DNA of 64,000 nt from NCBI GenBank assembly GCA_026874595.1, contig CM049319.1:58782917-58846916 (forward strand). Reading direction: 5' to 3'. The notes beneath the pieces were generated by a model. It did not search any database. It was given only the letters and a program-made list of their open reading frames with translations, and was not told where the DNA came from. The stretch is from Sipunculus nudus (Eukaryota > Annelida > Sipuncula > Golfingiida > Sipunculidae). This document shows, one piece after another, positions 1 to 11,617 of the stretch; position 1 is the first letter of the stretch, and every line of letters begins with the position of its first letter. The translations under genes were made by a program, and so were the position numbers.

Positions 1-1941
1 AAGTTATAAATGGATGTTGCATAATTGTAAAAAAAATCCATCTTTAAGCTTGATTATCATGAGTAAACAAAAGTCGTTCTCTCTTTCTAGGGACGTTAAG
101 GAAAAAATAATCGTTTAATTCTTCTGTTTTTTATGTTCCCTGAATTGTAGAGTTGGGTACACCCCACTCTTCCAGTTGGCTGAGCACACAAGAGTTTTGC
201 TGCAGCAATTACTTCAGCAACAGGCGAAAATATCTCTGTCGATATTGGGGGATACAACAAGCTCAAACATGATACTCATGTTATTTATTTATGTTTATGT
301 TGACCAAACTGTTCTCAGAGTGGACAATCAGCGGGAGCAGGGATGGCTGATTATATATCCTTCAAAAGAGACTGCTATTCAAAACTTGCTGTCCTTAACT
401 TCTTAAAATTCTAGTGCTTTCCATCTATATACTTCTTTGGCTTCAAGCCTTGGATGTACACAGGGTGCCGCCATGAAAAGTATTCAGGTAAGGCAAGGTC
501 AAGACCAGATCAACTGCACACCTGTTGTGCGCTTTGTAAGTGCAAAACAATGTACTTTGTGCACAAGGACAGTCAATCCTTGCATAGTCTACCTTTACAG
601 CTATAAGACATAAACTGATCCAAGAAATATAGGAGAAAATCCCAGGTACACCGATTTGGACCGCACGAGGATACAGTTCACGCCAGGAAGTCCACCCCAG
701 CGGGAGATGTAAGAGGCATTAATGATAAACTGAACTTTCCAGTTAAAATACTGTCAAAACCTTGTCATAGTTGATATATATCAAAATATTTAACCCATAT
801 AGTACACATTATTAAAACAATAAATTTATTCTTTGTGGAATTTGTGATCTTTTCTAGGACGAGTCAGTAAAAATGGCCTTTAGGTAGATTTCCGGCGAAT
901 ATCACCTTAATTGGTACGTGTATCATTTGGCTATAGATACGTCCGTGCCTAGAAGCCAACGGATTCGGCCCAGGTGTTCTGAATGGGTGCCGCATTTCGG
1001 GCTTGAGTTACAACACAGCCTACTTTTCCATATAGGGGTGGCCTTTAAATGCGTCTGTACAAATATAGATGGCAGGGGTGCTAGATAAGTATGTTGTCTT
1101 ACACAGGGACGCGAAATATGTCACGCTGAGTAGACGTCACCTCGATGGTACACCACAACACGAGAATGCATTCTGATATAAGTCTTATTCTAACGGGGAA
1201 ATGAACCCCATCGAAATATTAATGGCTGATAAAATAACTGACCTCACCACCAAAGCCCTTTTGTCCCGCCCTTTTGACTTAGTTATTATAAAACGCTCTG
1301 ACACCGGTCTTCCTGGCGAGAGCTGTTTACAAGACTAATGACGCCACAAAGATAGATGTCGTAGACGTCGCATTGACTGACGTCATCAACTGAAATCGCT
1401 GCACTAATGAATATGTCGCATTCAGTGTAAACTGTGTTCCACTATTTTGGATTATTTGTCTCATACGAATTGCGTGCCATGCAGGTAAGACATAATTATT
1501 CATTCGGTAGTCGGAGAAATGGCTCCTGTAATCTGTGGCCTATAACTTTTTACAATGTCTCCTTTGTATACAAAAATATATTGGAAAACATGACATTCGT
1601 ACTGGTACAGACTTCACGTGATCTGTTTGGGAGAGTTCTCCCAGCTTGTGCCAAATTTATTATTATTAGGTAACCGACGGTTTACATAATTATCGGCGAA
1701 CTGATTTGCTGCACGGAACGGTCATGCTCACGATTATTCATTAAATGAATATGCTATTAAGGTCATGTACAGTTCATGGTGAGGTCAATTTGTCTCAGCC
1801 GACACCAGGGCTTAGTGGGCACCTTGTCACACCTAACTCCACCTTATCGTCCGATGATTAACGTGAAGTATGATCATTCATATTAATCTCGACATTGGAA
1901 ATATATTGCCGGAGCCACGTTTTATACTAGAAGAACTATGA
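1..1941. other. Unassigned non-coding stretch
   Basis: No coding signal could be supported here. Two short open frames, 176-406 plus and 1434-1673 plus, have biased composition, no recognisable domain and no splice logic. The segment is AT-rich with no obvious repeat structure. Confidence 0.4.
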
Positions 1942-2775
1942 TTAATTACTGTCCGCAAATGCTTTGCCAGATGTGGATTTAGAGGCGAAGATTGTATAGA
2001 GGGCGACACTTTGAGTGCCGAAAAAGAACTAGACAAAATGGTACAAGTTAACACCGAGTCACTCGCACTTCCCGAACCAATGACTGCTCAAGAGCTTATT
2101 AATTTCGACACTGAGGTACCAGCCACAGTACAACTGAGAGCGGACTGGGAAGATCAACTATTGAAGAAAGTGAAAGACACCAGCAGCACTGAACCTGATG
2201 ATCAACATACAGACTCGGAAGAACAGGCAGACGGTAAAGCATCTTGCCAAAAGTCACATACAGAATGTTTGGACAGTCTATCACAGTGTGAGAACTTTGG
2301 TTTGGAGAAAGCACTACCCTAAGGGGACCTGGAATGTGTGCCAAGGAGATCCGGCAGTTTCTCTTCAGATGACCTTGGATGCATATTTACAGTAAATGTG
2401 ACTTTCATGTTTTACATGTGAATGCTATTGCACTGAATTAGATGTTTCATTTTGAATAAAAGAAAACGCAAACACAGTCAACTCATGTGTTTTTATTCAT
2501 GTTTATATCACTGATATGATACTGCTGTACTATTATGTAAATAAAGAATAAAAGTTTTTCTGCCTTGTTTCTTTTTTTTTAATATATAAATATAATCTTT
2601 TTTTATAAACTTTAAATATAATTCACAAATTTCAATTAAACGTACGATTAATTCAAACAGAAGATACCATTAGTATTTAATGAAAAATTTACATAACTCC
2701 TCTAATCAGGACAACTCACTAATCAGGACAAAATCCTCCAGTCCCTTGTGTGTCCAACTTACAGGAGTTCCACTG
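1942..2775 (+). mobile_element. Tigger/pogo-type DNA transposon, 3' remnant
   Basis: The frame from 1942 to 2322 encodes the tail of a Tigger-like DDE transposase: a TVRKCFARCGF segment, then an acidic tail with NFDTEVPATV and a Lys/Asp-rich stretch. An in-frame TGA at 1939-1941 precedes the recognisable part, and the DDE core is absent. AATAAA signals lie near 2455 and 2547. The right end is a pogo-style terminal sequence (about 2697-2775) with two ATCAGGACAA motifs, finishing in ACTCCACTG-like sequence followed by TA at 2776-2777. No left terminal repeat was found, so the element is 5' truncated and dead. Confidence 0.72.
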
Positions 2776-3000
2776 TATAAACATATTATTCTCTCAATAT
2801 CAAGGGGGATGATTACAATGTACTTCTGAAGTGATAAATGAGGGATCCATAAAGGCTATCTGTTTAGACAAAATCATCTTGAATTTTTCTGATCTAACGC
2901 AAAATATGGGTTGGCAGTGGTACCACGAACCGTATTACACATGCAGACCAATAATTGTTCAACATGTCTTATAAAAATTCATTGAACAATTGAGATAAAA

Positions 3001-3225
3001 TTTTACCCCCCCCCAACCCAATAAAAAACATATGACACAGAGGAAACAAAAATAATGACACAGAGGAAAACGTTATCTCGAGATCTCGAGATATTATGTC
3101 GAGATCGCGAGATAAACAATTTTTTTTGCAAAAAAAAAATTAAATAAAACAATTGTGAAATATTATCTCCAGACAATATCTCGATTTTTTTTATCTGTGT
3201 TTTAATCAGCCACTGTAAGATCGAC
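3001..3225. repeat. Palindrome-rich ATCTCGAGAT repeat
   Basis: Positions 3074-3093 form a perfect 20-bp palindrome, TATCTCGAGATCTCGAGATA. A related block GTCGAGATCGCGAGAT follows at 3099-3114, and the sequence TGACACAGAGGAAA occurs twice in direct orientation (about 3034 and 3057). This looks like part of a short dispersed repeat or MITE, but neither end could be defined. Confidence 0.5.
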
Positions 3226-3714
3226 AATGAAGTGTTTTTAATTCAAGACCTCAATTCTTTGAGGCATTTAACGACCATCCACGGCTACAAAAATATACGC
3301 CAAACGGGAAAAATCATCCAAAGACATTGGAAAAAATGGCGATCTCGTAGCCTTAAACTCAAGCACATCTGAACATTCAATGGAACACGGAGAAATCAAT
3401 ACATAAAGCAAAGTTTTAGCCAGGACAAAGACAAGCTATTTGTTTCAGCAAACAATCATTTCCGCCATAAAATCGCTTCACAGCAAGGGACTTACGAAAA
3501 CTGCCGGCTATTCGTAAGTCTCTCTCTATCGATTCATGACTTGCTAGACATGCAACTGGAAATAATTAAAGAAAGTCTTACTTGCAAGGTGCTCTTCGAT
3601 TTACAGAGAGCATTTGATACTCGACATAATAAAGTGTGTGTAAAAAGTCGAAGGGCCAGGTGTTAGTGAAATTACTGCCAATTGCTTTCCCTCATATTTG
3701 TTTGAGAAAAGAAA

Positions 3715-3923
3715 AACAATTTATGCCAAAAAAAAAAATAAATAAAAGGTGTAGTTCTCAGGCACTGTCCGCGTCAATTTTTACCCTCCGCATCAAACAT
3801 TTTTATTGTGTTTATCTTTCAAGAATAGTGTTTGGCCTTACCACTGGGAATGGATGTACATATTTATTTTGTTTTTCATCTTTCAAGAATAATGTTTGGC
3901 CTTACCACTGGGAATGGATGTAC
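3715..3923 (+). repeat. 5' fragment of the GGTTCTCAGGCAC repeat family plus a 64-bp tandem duplication
   Basis: AGTTCTCAGGCAC followed by GTCCGCGTCAATTT (3753-3780) matches the starts of the repeat copies near 21117 and 23673 and the inverted copy at 37298-37571. Within it, the block starting TCTTTCAAGAATA and ending GGATGTAC occurs at 3815-3859 and again at 3879-3923, a period of 64 bp. The 3' half of the element is missing. The region 3924-4430 beyond it shows nothing assignable. Confidence 0.5.
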
Positions 3924-4430
3924 TTCAGAACTTCGGAAAGTATCCATCAGGACACTTGGAGTCCCCTAAATATCAATCTTTGGCCAGCATATGTTTTAAT
4001 GCATTTCTATCATATGTTAACTATGACTTAACGCTGGGTACCACAAAGCATTTTTATTGTAAACGGAAAGAATAAACAATATACTTAACTTTTATTAACT
4101 TGAAGAATTTGAAACATGGTAAATTTGTTTTCACTGTTAATCTTTGCATGTTCGAATTAATGAATGTTCTATTTGGACGTATGAGAACAGTTTACACCGA
4201 ATGCTACATTTCAGAAATCGGACTTGAGGAAGGTTGACTTGGACTCGAACCTCACGACGCAGAGTCGCATTTGGAACTCGGATGGTGTAAACTAGACTAC
4301 ATCACTGGTTCTACCGAGATAGTTCGTCATTTATTAATTCAGTGTTAGCTTTACAATTGCCGTGAATGTTTACTTCATGGAAACTCTTTCGACACACAAG
4401 GAGAAGCTCAATATATAATAATTAAGAAAA

Positions 4431-4495
4431 ACAACATTGTAAATTCACTTCAGTCTGTTTCATGGGATGCATTCCGATCCTCTGGTGAATGTTAA
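4431..4495. repeat. Dispersed repeat fragment (pair with 41551-41615)
   Basis: The segment containing GTAAATTCACT and CAGTCTGTTTCA and ending GGTGAATGTT is closely matched at 41551-41615. It lies beside the Penelope remnant at 4740-5065, downstream of it on the minus strand, so it could be that element's 3' untranslated region. That link is inference. Confidence 0.45.
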
Positions 4496-4739
4496 AAGAA
4501 TGGTCCAAACGGTATAGTTTACAAATCTGAGACATTGCAAGATTTGATGGCGCCACTTGGGAGAGAATTTCGGCTCATTAGTTCAACAATGGTCAAGGGA
4601 CGGCAGTTGCTAAGTAGCTTTTTAGACAAATAGAGGTCACATCTTCTTGTCCCACAGAAGTAGAATGCTTCCCTGACGGCGATTTTCGAGGAAAGCTTGT
4701 AATTGCTGGTCCCTTTTTTAGTTTTCAGGTGAATTTTGA

Positions 4740-5065
4740 CAGCTCGGTTATTTTATGCGTTGGATCTGTCATAGATGGATGGTTTGTGGTTGTTGTATCT
4801 GGTCTTAAAGTTACTTTCATTATCCCTATGTAGCATTTCTCTGACTGTTCTGACTGTTCCCTTATAGACAATGCATCTCAGCTGGCACTGACCTTTCATC
4901 GGACATTCATCTTTTTTTCCAGCGATTACATTGTTTTCGAGGTACATTTCGGAGATGTGTTTGTATTTCAGGTTGTTTGCTATCTATCAGGTTTGACATG
5001 TGTGGCAAACAACTTAAGCTTATTTTCAAATTGTCCTTGTTGAATAGCTTGTGCTACCTGTGATG
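4740..5065 (-). pseudogene. Penelope-like element fragment (RT C-terminal linker and GIY-YIG region)
   Basis: On the minus strand the frame encodes the Cys-rich segment between the Penelope reverse transcriptase and its GIY-YIG endonuclease (KKDECPMKGQC, then CIVYKGTV), followed by SESNFKTRYNNHKPSIYD-like sequence typical of the endonuclease. Upstream, at about 5000-5060, translation gives LSCLPHMSNLI, matching the conserved stretch before the Cys cluster. The YIG motif itself is degraded and the frame stops soon after. It is a short decayed relic; no reverse transcriptase core was found in 5066-6466. Confidence 0.68.
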
Positions 5066-6466
5066 CTTTGGGAGGCGTTTTTAACTAGCCCTATGAACTG
5101 CCTTCCAATGTTTGTTCTACATGACGGCTGGTAGGGGAACTGAATCATATTATTTTCCTTTAGGTTTACTGGTTCTGTTGCTTTTCTTTGTGGGTTCAAA
5201 AATTTTTTAGTTTTCTTTGAATCCGTTATTCTCTAAAGTTTTGTTTTGCTTTCATGAAAAGCTCTACATTGCAAGAGATATCAGATACACACTTGCTCAT
5301 TCATTGGTATTTGTGTAGTAATTGCTGAAGAATGGTTTGATTATGCATGGATATAGACCGGCTCATTGTTTAGTTTTCTGTAAGGATATAAACTAGAACT
5401 TCTGCTGTCTGTCACTCCTCAATAACGGTTAGATTTTCTGGTCCCGAATTATTTCATATTTGTTTGATTGCCAATTGCGGCCACTCCTCTATTCCGTATT
5501 ACAGCCAGGTCTCCCGGTCCCGCAGGCCAGTAAGAGCTGCAATTAGGGTCAGTGGCCAAATCTTGCGTCCACCGTTGACATCCAGAAGCGCATCCGGGGG
5601 GATGGGGTCGGAAAAACCCTTTTTCAGCCACTCCAACCTTTTTAACGAGTTTCAGACCAATTTTTGCGACCGTGACCCTCCCCCAACCTTTTCCGGACTT
5701 GGGGACCTTTTTCTCAGGCTTCTATCATTAGTCCTCCTCGGTTGCCCCCGACCCTTTCCTGAAACCTGCATAAATAAATATATACTGTTACTTTATATAT
5801 TTCATATATATTTTTTTCATTACCGCATTACCGATTTGTGACCGCAGGGTTGTTGGTTGTCCAACAGTCTGCTCTAAGACTCTTAGCTATAAAAACTACA
5901 ATGAGGGTGTGCTCTTTTTGCCCAAGACTAAATGCTTTTGTAAATGTTGGTGTGAATCTGGCACATGACCCGGATTTAGGAACATTATCAAGAAATGTGC
6001 ACAAACGTAAAGTCACTTATGTACAAATAAACCTGGAATTATTGGCCGCATAAGTGAATGCAAGCACTTGTTTGGAACATATGCACTAGTGAACCTAGGA
6101 AAACGCGCCAAATAAAAAAACTGAAAACACGAGTTGCGGAGGTACCCCACATTAAGGAACGCCTGCGGAGGCCTGCATTCCTATACCTGCATTCTTAAGA
6201 ATGCAGATTTCTAGTCTAGATCTTTGATCGTTTTGTCTTTACTCTGTTTCTCTTCTAGCTGCTTATTCTGTTGTATTTTCTCTTCAACGCCAGTGCCCGA
6301 CTGTAAGTCCCCCCCCCACCCCTTCGGCCAGCTCGTTGCCAGTATTCTCATACTCCAATAATTCAGCTCTTTTGAAACTTATCACTTCCAATTTTGTTCT
6401 TCTCAAGACAGTCCTCGAGTTTTCAATGGTGCTACCCCGAGCGGGTTGAATAATCCGAGCCCGATA
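5066..6466. other. Unassigned stretch with dispersed repeat fragments
   Basis: No gene is supported. Positions about 5680-5750 (CCCCCAACCTTTTCCGG, TCATTAGTCCTCCT) resemble 14575-14660, so a diverged dispersed repeat is present. Positions about 5940-6000 (GAATCTGGCACATGACCC, GGATTTAGGAACATT) resemble 41000-41045. A poly-C tract lies near 6310. Confidence 0.4.
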
Positions 6467-7714
6467 TCATGTTTCCCAACAGTTTTCCTTGACTCCCCAG
6501 AAAGTAGATAAGTCAGAATAGATCTTAGGTGTTAATTTGGTGTCGTGTAGACGTTCACAAAGATCACATATCATTTGACCAGAAGGGTTTTTGACAAGGT
6601 AAAAACGTTGTCTCCACATTTGATATTTGTTATAAGCTTCATCATTTTTGTCCAGATATTTGATATATTTGGCAAGCTCTTCCGGACTGGTAAAATTGTC
6701 CACATGGATAAACGATTCAGGTGGCGCCACATGTTTGTATTCATCAAAAGTAGCACCTCGAACTACTGGAACCATACCGGTGTGTAAAGCCGTCCAAATT
6801 TTTTCAGTTATATATTCATGGCATCGGCTATTCTCAAAGGCAAGGTAGAATTTATATTTCTTTTTCAGATTCACAACACATTGGGCCGACCTGTCAACCT
6901 GACACGGATCTGGATCACCACACTTTCCATAAATATCTAAATCAATCGCTGATTTAAGCTCATTTGCATATTCCGTCCGTTTACCAGTTAATGAAGGCGC
7001 GCAGTTACTAACATACCATAGTGCAAGCTTCGACTTAGTGTTTGCAGCATACGGCAGATCTTTTCTAGGAACATCCAAAAAATGATATAATCCATCATTG
7101 ACTTGTATGTCGGAGTCTTTTTTGTAGGTCATAGTCCAGTTGAAGAGGTTATTATACATACTTAAGTCAGGATCAAACGACCTCTGCGTGTTATAAGTAT
7201 GTGGTGGTGATTCGGCTGTGAAAAATATCCATCTTTGGTTACTATAGCGCAGGGATGGAAGATCAGTCGTCCCGCGCGGGAGGTCTCTGGTGTGCATCAA
7301 CAAAGCGTCGCTGTTAGCCAACCTGTCGCGGTTGAACGTGAAAAAGCAACGATTTTCCTTGCATTTGTTCAAAATAAATTCCTCTTGTCCCAGTTTGAAG
7401 CCCCAATTCTTGACCCCAAAGAATTCCGTCCACAGAAGTATTCGCTTAAATCCCCTGCCATATTGGGTGATGGCTCTTGGGGCCTCTTGTTTTAAAAGCT
7501 CGGTATTTGGATATGCGCCGAGATACGTATAAAATGAAATGGCTATCACAGCTAAAATAAACACAACTGGTCCTCTCCGTTGAACTAGTTTCTGCATCGT
7601 CATTATCATCAAGGTTTGGTTACTATGGAAACCATGTAAGAGATAAATAAGGAAGGTACCTTTTTTCTTCTCTTCACTTTTTCTAAAAAATAAACGGTCT
7701 CCAATGAATGTCAT
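6467..7714 (-). CDS. Alpha-1,3-fucosyltransferase (GT10 family, Golgi type II membrane protein)
   Basis: This 415-codon single-exon frame encodes a GDP-fucose-dependent alpha-1,3-fucosyltransferase. The order is a short cytosolic tail (QKLVQRRG), one membrane anchor at about residues 49-66, a stem, then the catalytic domain. The family signature is intact at residues 289-307: FYLAFENSRCHEYITEKIW, followed by GMVPVVRG. Candidate N-glycosylation sites include NWT and NFT. Such enzymes fucosylate glycans in the Golgi lumen. The first ATG (7714) overlaps the stop of an upstream ORF (ATGA overlap), and residues 1-35 are poor anchor-like sequence, so Met36, Met38 or Met40 (about 7609-7597) may be the real start; this would give the usual short tail. 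No frameshift or stop is seen, so the gene looks functional. The exact linkage and acceptor cannot be read from sequence. Confidence 0.9.
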   Translation of the reverse strand: MTFIGDRLFFRKSEEKKKGTFLIYLLHGFHSNQTLMIMTMQKLVQRRGPVVFILAVIAISFYTYLGAYPNTELLKQEAPRAITQYGRGFKRILLWTEFFGVKNWGFKLGQEEFILNKCKENRCFFTFNRDRLANSDALLMHTRDLPRGTTDLPSLRYSNQRWIFFTAESPPHTYNTQRSFDPDLSMYNNLFNWTMTYKKDSDIQVNDGLYHFLDVPRKDLPYAANTKSKLALWYVSNCAPSLTGKRTEYANELKSAIDLDIYGKCGDPDPCQVDRSAQCVVNLKKKYKFYLAFENSRCHEYITEKIWTALHTGMVPVVRGATFDEYKHVAPPESFIHVDNFTSPEELAKYIKYLDKNDEAYNKYQMWRQRFYLVKNPSGQMICDLCERLHDTKLTPKIYSDLSTFWGVKENCWET

Positions 7715-7825
7715 GTTAAGTATTGTCTTCTCCTTGATTCCAGGAATGTAAAGTTATGACATAACAACCTTTCTGGCTCGACGGTCATATTGGTTACAAT
7801 CTGGATGTCATAAGGTCCCAAAAAT
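7715..7825 (-). promoter_or_regulatory. 5' UTR exon edge and upstream ORF of the fucosyltransferase
   Basis: On the minus strand a good acceptor (TTTCTTTTTTTCAG, AG at 7827-7826) precedes 7825, suggesting a 5' UTR exon spliced to an exon further upstream. Between it and the CDS lies a short uORF beginning MTVEPERL whose TGA overlaps the first ATG of the long frame, and an even shorter one before it. This could dampen use of the first ATG. The splice is predicted from sequence only. Confidence 0.45.
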
Positions 7826-7828
7826 CTG

Positions 7829-8837
7829 AAAAAAAGAAAACACAGTCTGCAGGACCAAATGTGATGCACATTTGAGTACTTACTACCAAACAGTAGCAAA
7901 TTACATTATAATGAAGCTGGCTATTTCCTTAAATTTTCTGTAGAATTTTTGGGATTTCTGGCTTAATCTGCATATATGTGACAGAACTTTATTATATATT
8001 TATACTTATTATTATTATAACATCATTTTGCAGGGTCTGCACCAGGAGAACACTTCAGTTGTAAGAAGGGCCATGATCCAGATATAAAATACAAGACATT
8101 AATGATAAACATGAAAATAAAATGAAATAAAGGTACGTTACAATGCAAACGTAAATAACATACTAACAGATACAAAATGACAAATTATACTTTAAAATCA
8201 ATAGGATATCATGCACATTGCGGTACTAGGAGGGATAAAATGCAACAGCAAAAACGAATATGCAGGTAAAATAATTTAGTACGGTACAAGAAGCTAAAAT
8301 ATACCTCTTCAAGACCGGAAAAGTATGAACGTGATGTTTTTTAAACGCTGCAAATTTGGGAGATACTTGTGTATTGATGTCGAGGGGAAGGGCATTTCAT
8401 TAGGGCACTGCCTGTATAGAATGAAGCAGCCTTAAAGGATTTGACGCGAGGTTTGGGAAGGATACAGTTAATATCAATTATTGTTATGAGTTTAGCGCGA
8501 GGAATAATGGGGAACGTCTTTAACCATATCAAACTTATCACACAGAAACGAAGGGGCTAATCCATTAATAAGTCACAACAGATAACAGGTAAAAAAATCG
8601 CTGCTCGATTGTCATTAAACCAATCTCTTTGGTTTTATTCCTACTTCGTCATGGATCATAAAATTTTGTTACAGGTAACTTTTGTTAGGAAAGGTTCTTA
8701 TAACGTCTCTGTGGCGGATGTATGTGCTTGTTTATCTATAAGCTGTTTGTCACACTACACACGCAGAGGACATATATTCCGGAGATAGTTTACTCTGAAA
8801 AGTAAAAAATATCAGTCGTCTGAATTGAAAGAAAAAA
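7829..8837. other. Unassigned stretch upstream of the fucosyltransferase
   Basis: Probably intron or promoter of the fucosyltransferase. A minus-strand open frame at 8341-8541 has no recognisable domain. No repeat or RNA gene is evident. Confidence 0.35.
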
Positions 8838-9428
8838 ATGGTTTATTCCGGTAACATCCAACAATTGGCCACCGCCGTCGATGACTGGCTCCAATCTTAC
8901 AATAACAACTTTTTTAACAAAGTACAAGTCACGTTATCTTCTAACCCCCTGCCCGGCTGTGACTATATGTACTGTATCAAGGAATATAATAATGTCCATT
9001 CGGTATTTTAAAACTACACTCCGCTCGGTGTACACCTAATCTGTCGTTGATATAAGACGATCCGTCACCAGTTGACGCTAGCTCCCAAATTCATTCATTC
9101 CCTAACCAGCCTTGACACCACCTATTTATATCTGGGTAGCCGAAACTTTGACAAGTCTTTAGAAAGATCAGATCTTTTTTTCGCCAAGACTGGCACCTAC
9201 GGGATTTTCAGGAATTTACCTATTGTAAAATACACATTGCCTGAATTCTGTAGAACCTTCTTTCATCTAATTATAATAAATCATGGTACAGTAAGCACAT
9301 TTGCTTACATAATAAACGAAATACTTTTGAATAATCCACCAGCACTGATGTAAACAATCCGAATGACAACAATAACAAACAACTTTACCAAAAATTATCA
9401 ACTCCGTCTCTCTGACTACACTTTGTGA
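8838..9428 (+). pseudogene. Decayed reading frame of unknown origin
   Basis: A 57-codon frame starts at 8838 (MVYSGNIQQLATAVDDW) and ends in TAA at 9009-9011. The same frame continues with only three further in-frame stops through LTLAPKFIHSL and YLYLGSRNFDKSLERSD to about 9428. The conserved frame across roughly 195 codons, with normal amino-acid composition, suggests a decayed protein-coding segment, not chance. I do not recognise the family. It could be a viral or transposon-derived gene or a host exon cluster. Confidence 0.35.
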
Positions 9429-9638
9429 TTTGATATTACAAATGAATGTAAACTGACTTTTTAATGCACCTTATATACAATACGTGTTCCTTAACTAGTT
9501 TTATTATTTTATAAAATTCCATTTGACAAACATTTGGTGGGTACCACATTTGTTTCAATGTAGGTAAACACGGTAAATGCGCCAGTGTTGACAAACATGT
9601 AAAAACATGTAACCTAGGGTGGTTGGTTGCATATGTGC

Positions 9639-9815
9639 CAGAGTTGGGTCCAAAAGTACACGTGCTCATAGAACTCGTACTCATGAGTAATTTTTGAGTA
9701 CTCAGTACTCGTACTCGAGTACTTTTTAAAAATCACAAAAGTACTCGTACTTGTACTCGAGTACTTTGAAAATACTCGGTACTCATAAGAGTAATTCATG
9801 AGTACTTTTTGGTAT
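9639..9815. mobile_element. hAT-like terminus with GTACTC hexamer arrays
   Basis: The terminus begins CAGAGTTGGGTCC. Inside are hexamer arrays: GTACTC-GTACTC-GAGTAC at 9705-9722 and GTACTC-GTACTT-GTACTC-GAGTAC at 9741-9764, separated by ACTTTTTAAAAATCACAAAA. A matching array lies at 15655-15817 in the same orientation, ending in a GGACCCTACTCTTG terminus. The two may bound one 6.2-kb element or be two partial short elements; the 8-bp flanks (9631-9638 and 15818-15825) do not match. Confidence 0.55.
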
Positions 9816-10793
9816 TTCACATATTATTAAAATTTCTAAATATACTTTAATCTCAATTTATAATATTAGTAATAGTTAATTATAGTATATTATAGTAATA
9901 TGTTATATATAATATATAACATATATAATATCATATATAATAGTACTTAAAATAATCCATCTGTTACCATAACTGAAACTTTTACAGCATTTACGAATCG
10001 ATAACTACTACCATTACTATATCTTGGCTTCTATTACTAATACTGTTACATTTATTTAATATAAAATATAAATAAATTGAACTATTTTATTTTTAATACA
10101 TTCATGCAATTCATGTATACATGTGTACAGCATTATATATTTCCAGCAAGATAAGTACAACATAGTTTTCAATAAAACATTAAATCAGCAAATTCATATT
10201 GAGTAATATTTTAAGAGAAAAATTCTAATTTTTGACAGACCCCCCCGTCCCCCAAAGTTAAGGTTTGCCACAATTCAATACAATTAAATACACTCAGAAC
10301 CTGTTCATCATAACAATAACTCAGCAGTGCTCCGGGGCCTGAGCTAATCAAGCTTGCATTGAATTATATATGAAGCTAAATGTGATTGTTGGTTTAGCAG
10401 ATTTTCAGTGAGAACTGCAGTCTTTGATGTGCTCTGTACAGAGTCTGTATCACAACTAGACTCAACTGTTTACTGTCAACTGATTAACCATGAAAAGCTG
10501 GGACTATCAGACCATACACCCTGTAGGTACTACAACATAGGCTGTAGCATCACATTCTACTATCAGCTGACAATAATTTGCCCAACATACTGTGTATGCT
10601 CACAAAGGACTTCTCCAATGTTTAATGACCAAGCCTACTTAATGAATCAACAAAGAGAACCAGAGGTTAACCTCAAGCCAAAGCCTTCTGTCCAGTGCCC
10701 ACTGGACCATGAAAGCACCAATCATTAACTAATCATACTACATCACAAGGGCCCTATGTACTATCAACCTTATCAAACAAACACTCAATTCAT
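9816..10793. other. AT-rich unassigned stretch
   Basis: Very AT-rich to about 10230, with TATAATATATAAC-type low complexity near 9900-9945. An open frame at 10408-10728 plus (106 codons) shows no domain and is not supported as a gene. Confidence 0.35.
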
Positions 10794-10796
10794 CAG

Positions 10797-10958
10797 TTAA
10801 TTCGCTCAGACATGGAGATAGTACAGTCATGCACACCAGTAAACAAATGTATAAACAAGTCCTGGTTTGGGCGATAGAGATTTATTTCCTCCAGCTAGCA
10901 ATATGTTAAACAAGTTACTTTCCACAATTATCATTTCACACATAAAATAGCTAGCTAG
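10797..10958. repeat. Split direct repeat of the DIRS element, outer copy
   Basis: This block beginning CTCAGACATGGAGATAG and ending AAATAGCTAGCT is repeated almost exactly at 11403-11563. In Ngaro/PAT-like elements such a pair (B1 and B2) flanks the A2 segment at the 3' end, which fits the minus-strand orientation here. Confidence 0.65.
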
Positions 10959-11402
10959 ATATCCCCATATGGATATCACATGACAATTTCCACTGATAAG
11001 ACACTAAAAGCCAATACATAAAATATGCGTTCATGGTTCCGTATAAGAATACCAACACCTGCAAGGACGAGGAAATAAATCTTATTAATCTAAATAGATC
11101 CTAAGAAATCTAAAACTAACATTAGTAAGAGTCACCTAAAATGAGTTATGACTAAAACTACTATTAGTTACGGTGGGTTAGGTGGGTGGGTGACACTTCT
11201 GCTAGTAATAATTTCTTGAAGTGTCCGCCTTGCTGCAGCTGGCCAACTAATTTAAAACCCACCAGTTTCCGGCCTATATCACCTGACACGTATGCGCAGA
11301 CACGTGATCAGTCACGTGACCAGTCTCGCGCGAGACGGGTCACGTGACAGCGCACACTGTCCTCGCAAATTAAATCCCAATTAATAAACATCAATTGTAC
11401 CA

Positions 11403-11563
11403 TTAATTCACTCAGACATGGAGATAGTACAGTCATGCACACCAGTTAACAAATGAATAAACAAGTCCTGGTTTGGGCGATAGAGATTTATTTCCTCCAG
11501 CTAGCAATATGTTAAACAAGTTACTTTCCACAATTATCATTTCACACATAAAATAGCTAGCTG
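11403..11563. repeat. Split direct repeat of the DIRS element, inner copy
   Basis: Near-identical partner of 10797-10958. The 440 bp between them (10959-11402) would be the A2 segment; its end shares a 23-bp block with 13842-13864 at the truncated 5' end of the element. CACGTG motifs cluster at about 11300-11345 inside this spacer. Confidence 0.65.
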
Positions 11564-11617
11564 GATATCCCAAAGCATAGCCCAAACCTGTAGAGAGTAG
11601 ATGTTACAAAAATAGTA

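Noticed and set aside
10408-10728. 106-codon plus-strand open frame
   Set aside because: No recognisable domain, no homologous repeat copy in the window and no splice or promoter context.
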